Shown here: one piece after another, positions 12,164 through 12,351 of the stretch
Numbering within the stretch: the stretch's first letter is position 1
How the letters are laid out: every line of letters starts with the position of its first letter
Assembly (NCBI GenBank): GCA_019245455.1
Contig: JAFARM010000105.1
Span: 1 to 12,351, forward strand
Reading direction: 5' to 3'
Length of the DNA stretch: 12,351 bases
Source of the DNA: Sphingomonadaceae bacterium
Lineage (GTDB): Bacteria; Pseudomonadota; Alphaproteobacteria; Sphingomonadales; Sphingomonadaceae
The notes under the pieces: generated by a model
Database searches by the model: none
What the model saw: the letters and a program-made list of their open reading frames with translations, nothing else
Told to the model about the DNA's origin: nothing
Program-made: the position numbers and the translations under genes

Positions 12164-12351
12164 CGATCTATCGCGGAAATGTGCCGGGCGACGTGTCGAT
12201 CAGGCCTGGCGACGACGCTGGCGCGCTCACCAGCGTCGGCGGCTCGCTCTACATCTCGTCGGACGCCAAGCTCGACGCGCTCACCAGCGTCGGCGGCTCG
12301 CTCTACATCTGGTCGGACGCCAAGCTCGACGCGCTCACCAGCGTCGGCGGC
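12160..12351 (+). CDS. Solenoid-repeat protein, N-terminal part (runs off the right edge)
   Basis: 64 residues are visible. A short lead MTIYRGNVPGDVSIRPGDDA is followed by 18-residue repeats ALTSVGGSLYI(S/W)SDAKLD, two complete and one partial. The regular 'L..L..VGG.L.I' spacing resembles bacterial leucine-rich/receptor-L-domain-like beta-solenoids, which act in binding. The ATG overlaps the previous stop (ATGA), tying it to the early operon. The repeats are almost identical in DNA, so the gene is prone to expansion and contraction. The C-terminus and total repeat number are outside the window. Confidence 0.75.
   Translation, partial: MTIYRGNVPGDVSIRPGDDAGALTSVGGSLYISSDAKLDALTSVGGSLYIWSDAKLDALTSVGG
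12223..12351 (+). repeat. Near-identical 54-bp in-frame tandem repeats (2.4 copies visible)
   Basis: The units lie at 12223-12276, 12277-12330 and a partial one at 12331-12351. Units 1 and 2 differ at a single visible base (TCG to TGG, Ser to Trp), and the partial third copy is identical over its 21 bases. Such identity implies recent duplication by slippage or unequal recombination. The array continues beyond the window. Confidence 0.93.

Noticed and set aside
12223..12351. CRISPR-like direct repeats
   Set aside because: The repeats are contiguous, in-frame and encode an 18-residue motif, with no spacers.
12160..12351. Diversity-generating retroelement target
   Set aside because: No reverse transcriptase or template repeat is visible, and only a single base differs between units.

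Overview
The window reads as the integration, immunity and early region of a temperate phage or prophage of an alphaproteobacterium, most likely a sphingomonad. Three things support this. Coding DNA is GC-rich outside the immunity region. The proteins carry alphaproteobacterial domains (a GapR-type N-terminus and a GcrA-like helix-turn-helix). The layout is lambda-like: an integrase at one end, a repressor with a divergent Cro-like gene in the middle, and DNA-metabolism genes beyond. The host assignment is inference from protein style, not from a search.

Bases 1-3705 form a leftward operon in which every junction overlaps by 4-7 bases. In transcription order it encodes a small tail-anchored membrane protein, two small unknown proteins, a Gp37/Gp68-family (DUF5131) protein, another small unknown, a HerA/FtsK-like ATPase, a 57-residue protein, and the N-terminus of a tyrosine integrase that runs off the left edge. 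A clear sigma70-type promoter (TTGACT-N17-TATTGT on the minus strand) precedes it.

Bases 3774-5206 form the immunity region, which is visibly less GC-rich. It holds an S24-peptidase (CI/LexA-like) repressor, an overlapping downstream lipoprotein gene (a candidate moron), and a 123-base divergent control region facing a Cro-like gene. The same 18-bp palindrome type (TGCGG-N8-CCGCA) lies between -35 and -10 in both the leftward promoter and the rightward Cro promoter. This is probably the repressor operator.

Bases 5207 to the right end form a rightward operon, again with 4-base ATGA/GTGA overlaps. It starts with Cro and a poorly resolved stretch (5410-6341) where sense and antisense reading frames compete. 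It continues with a GapR-FtsK-gamma-RMF-like triple fusion, an AAA+ ATPase, a RusA-like resolvase, a GcrA-like DNA-binding protein, a 903-residue helicase/DNA-methyltransferase fusion, a small unknown, and the start of a solenoid-repeat protein with near-identical 54-bp tandem repeats. No classical replication initiator, primase or structural gene is in the window.

The most distinctive content is the triple-fusion nucleoid-type protein, the helicase-methyltransferase fusion with unusual motif residues, the shared operators, and the nested antisense gene pair.
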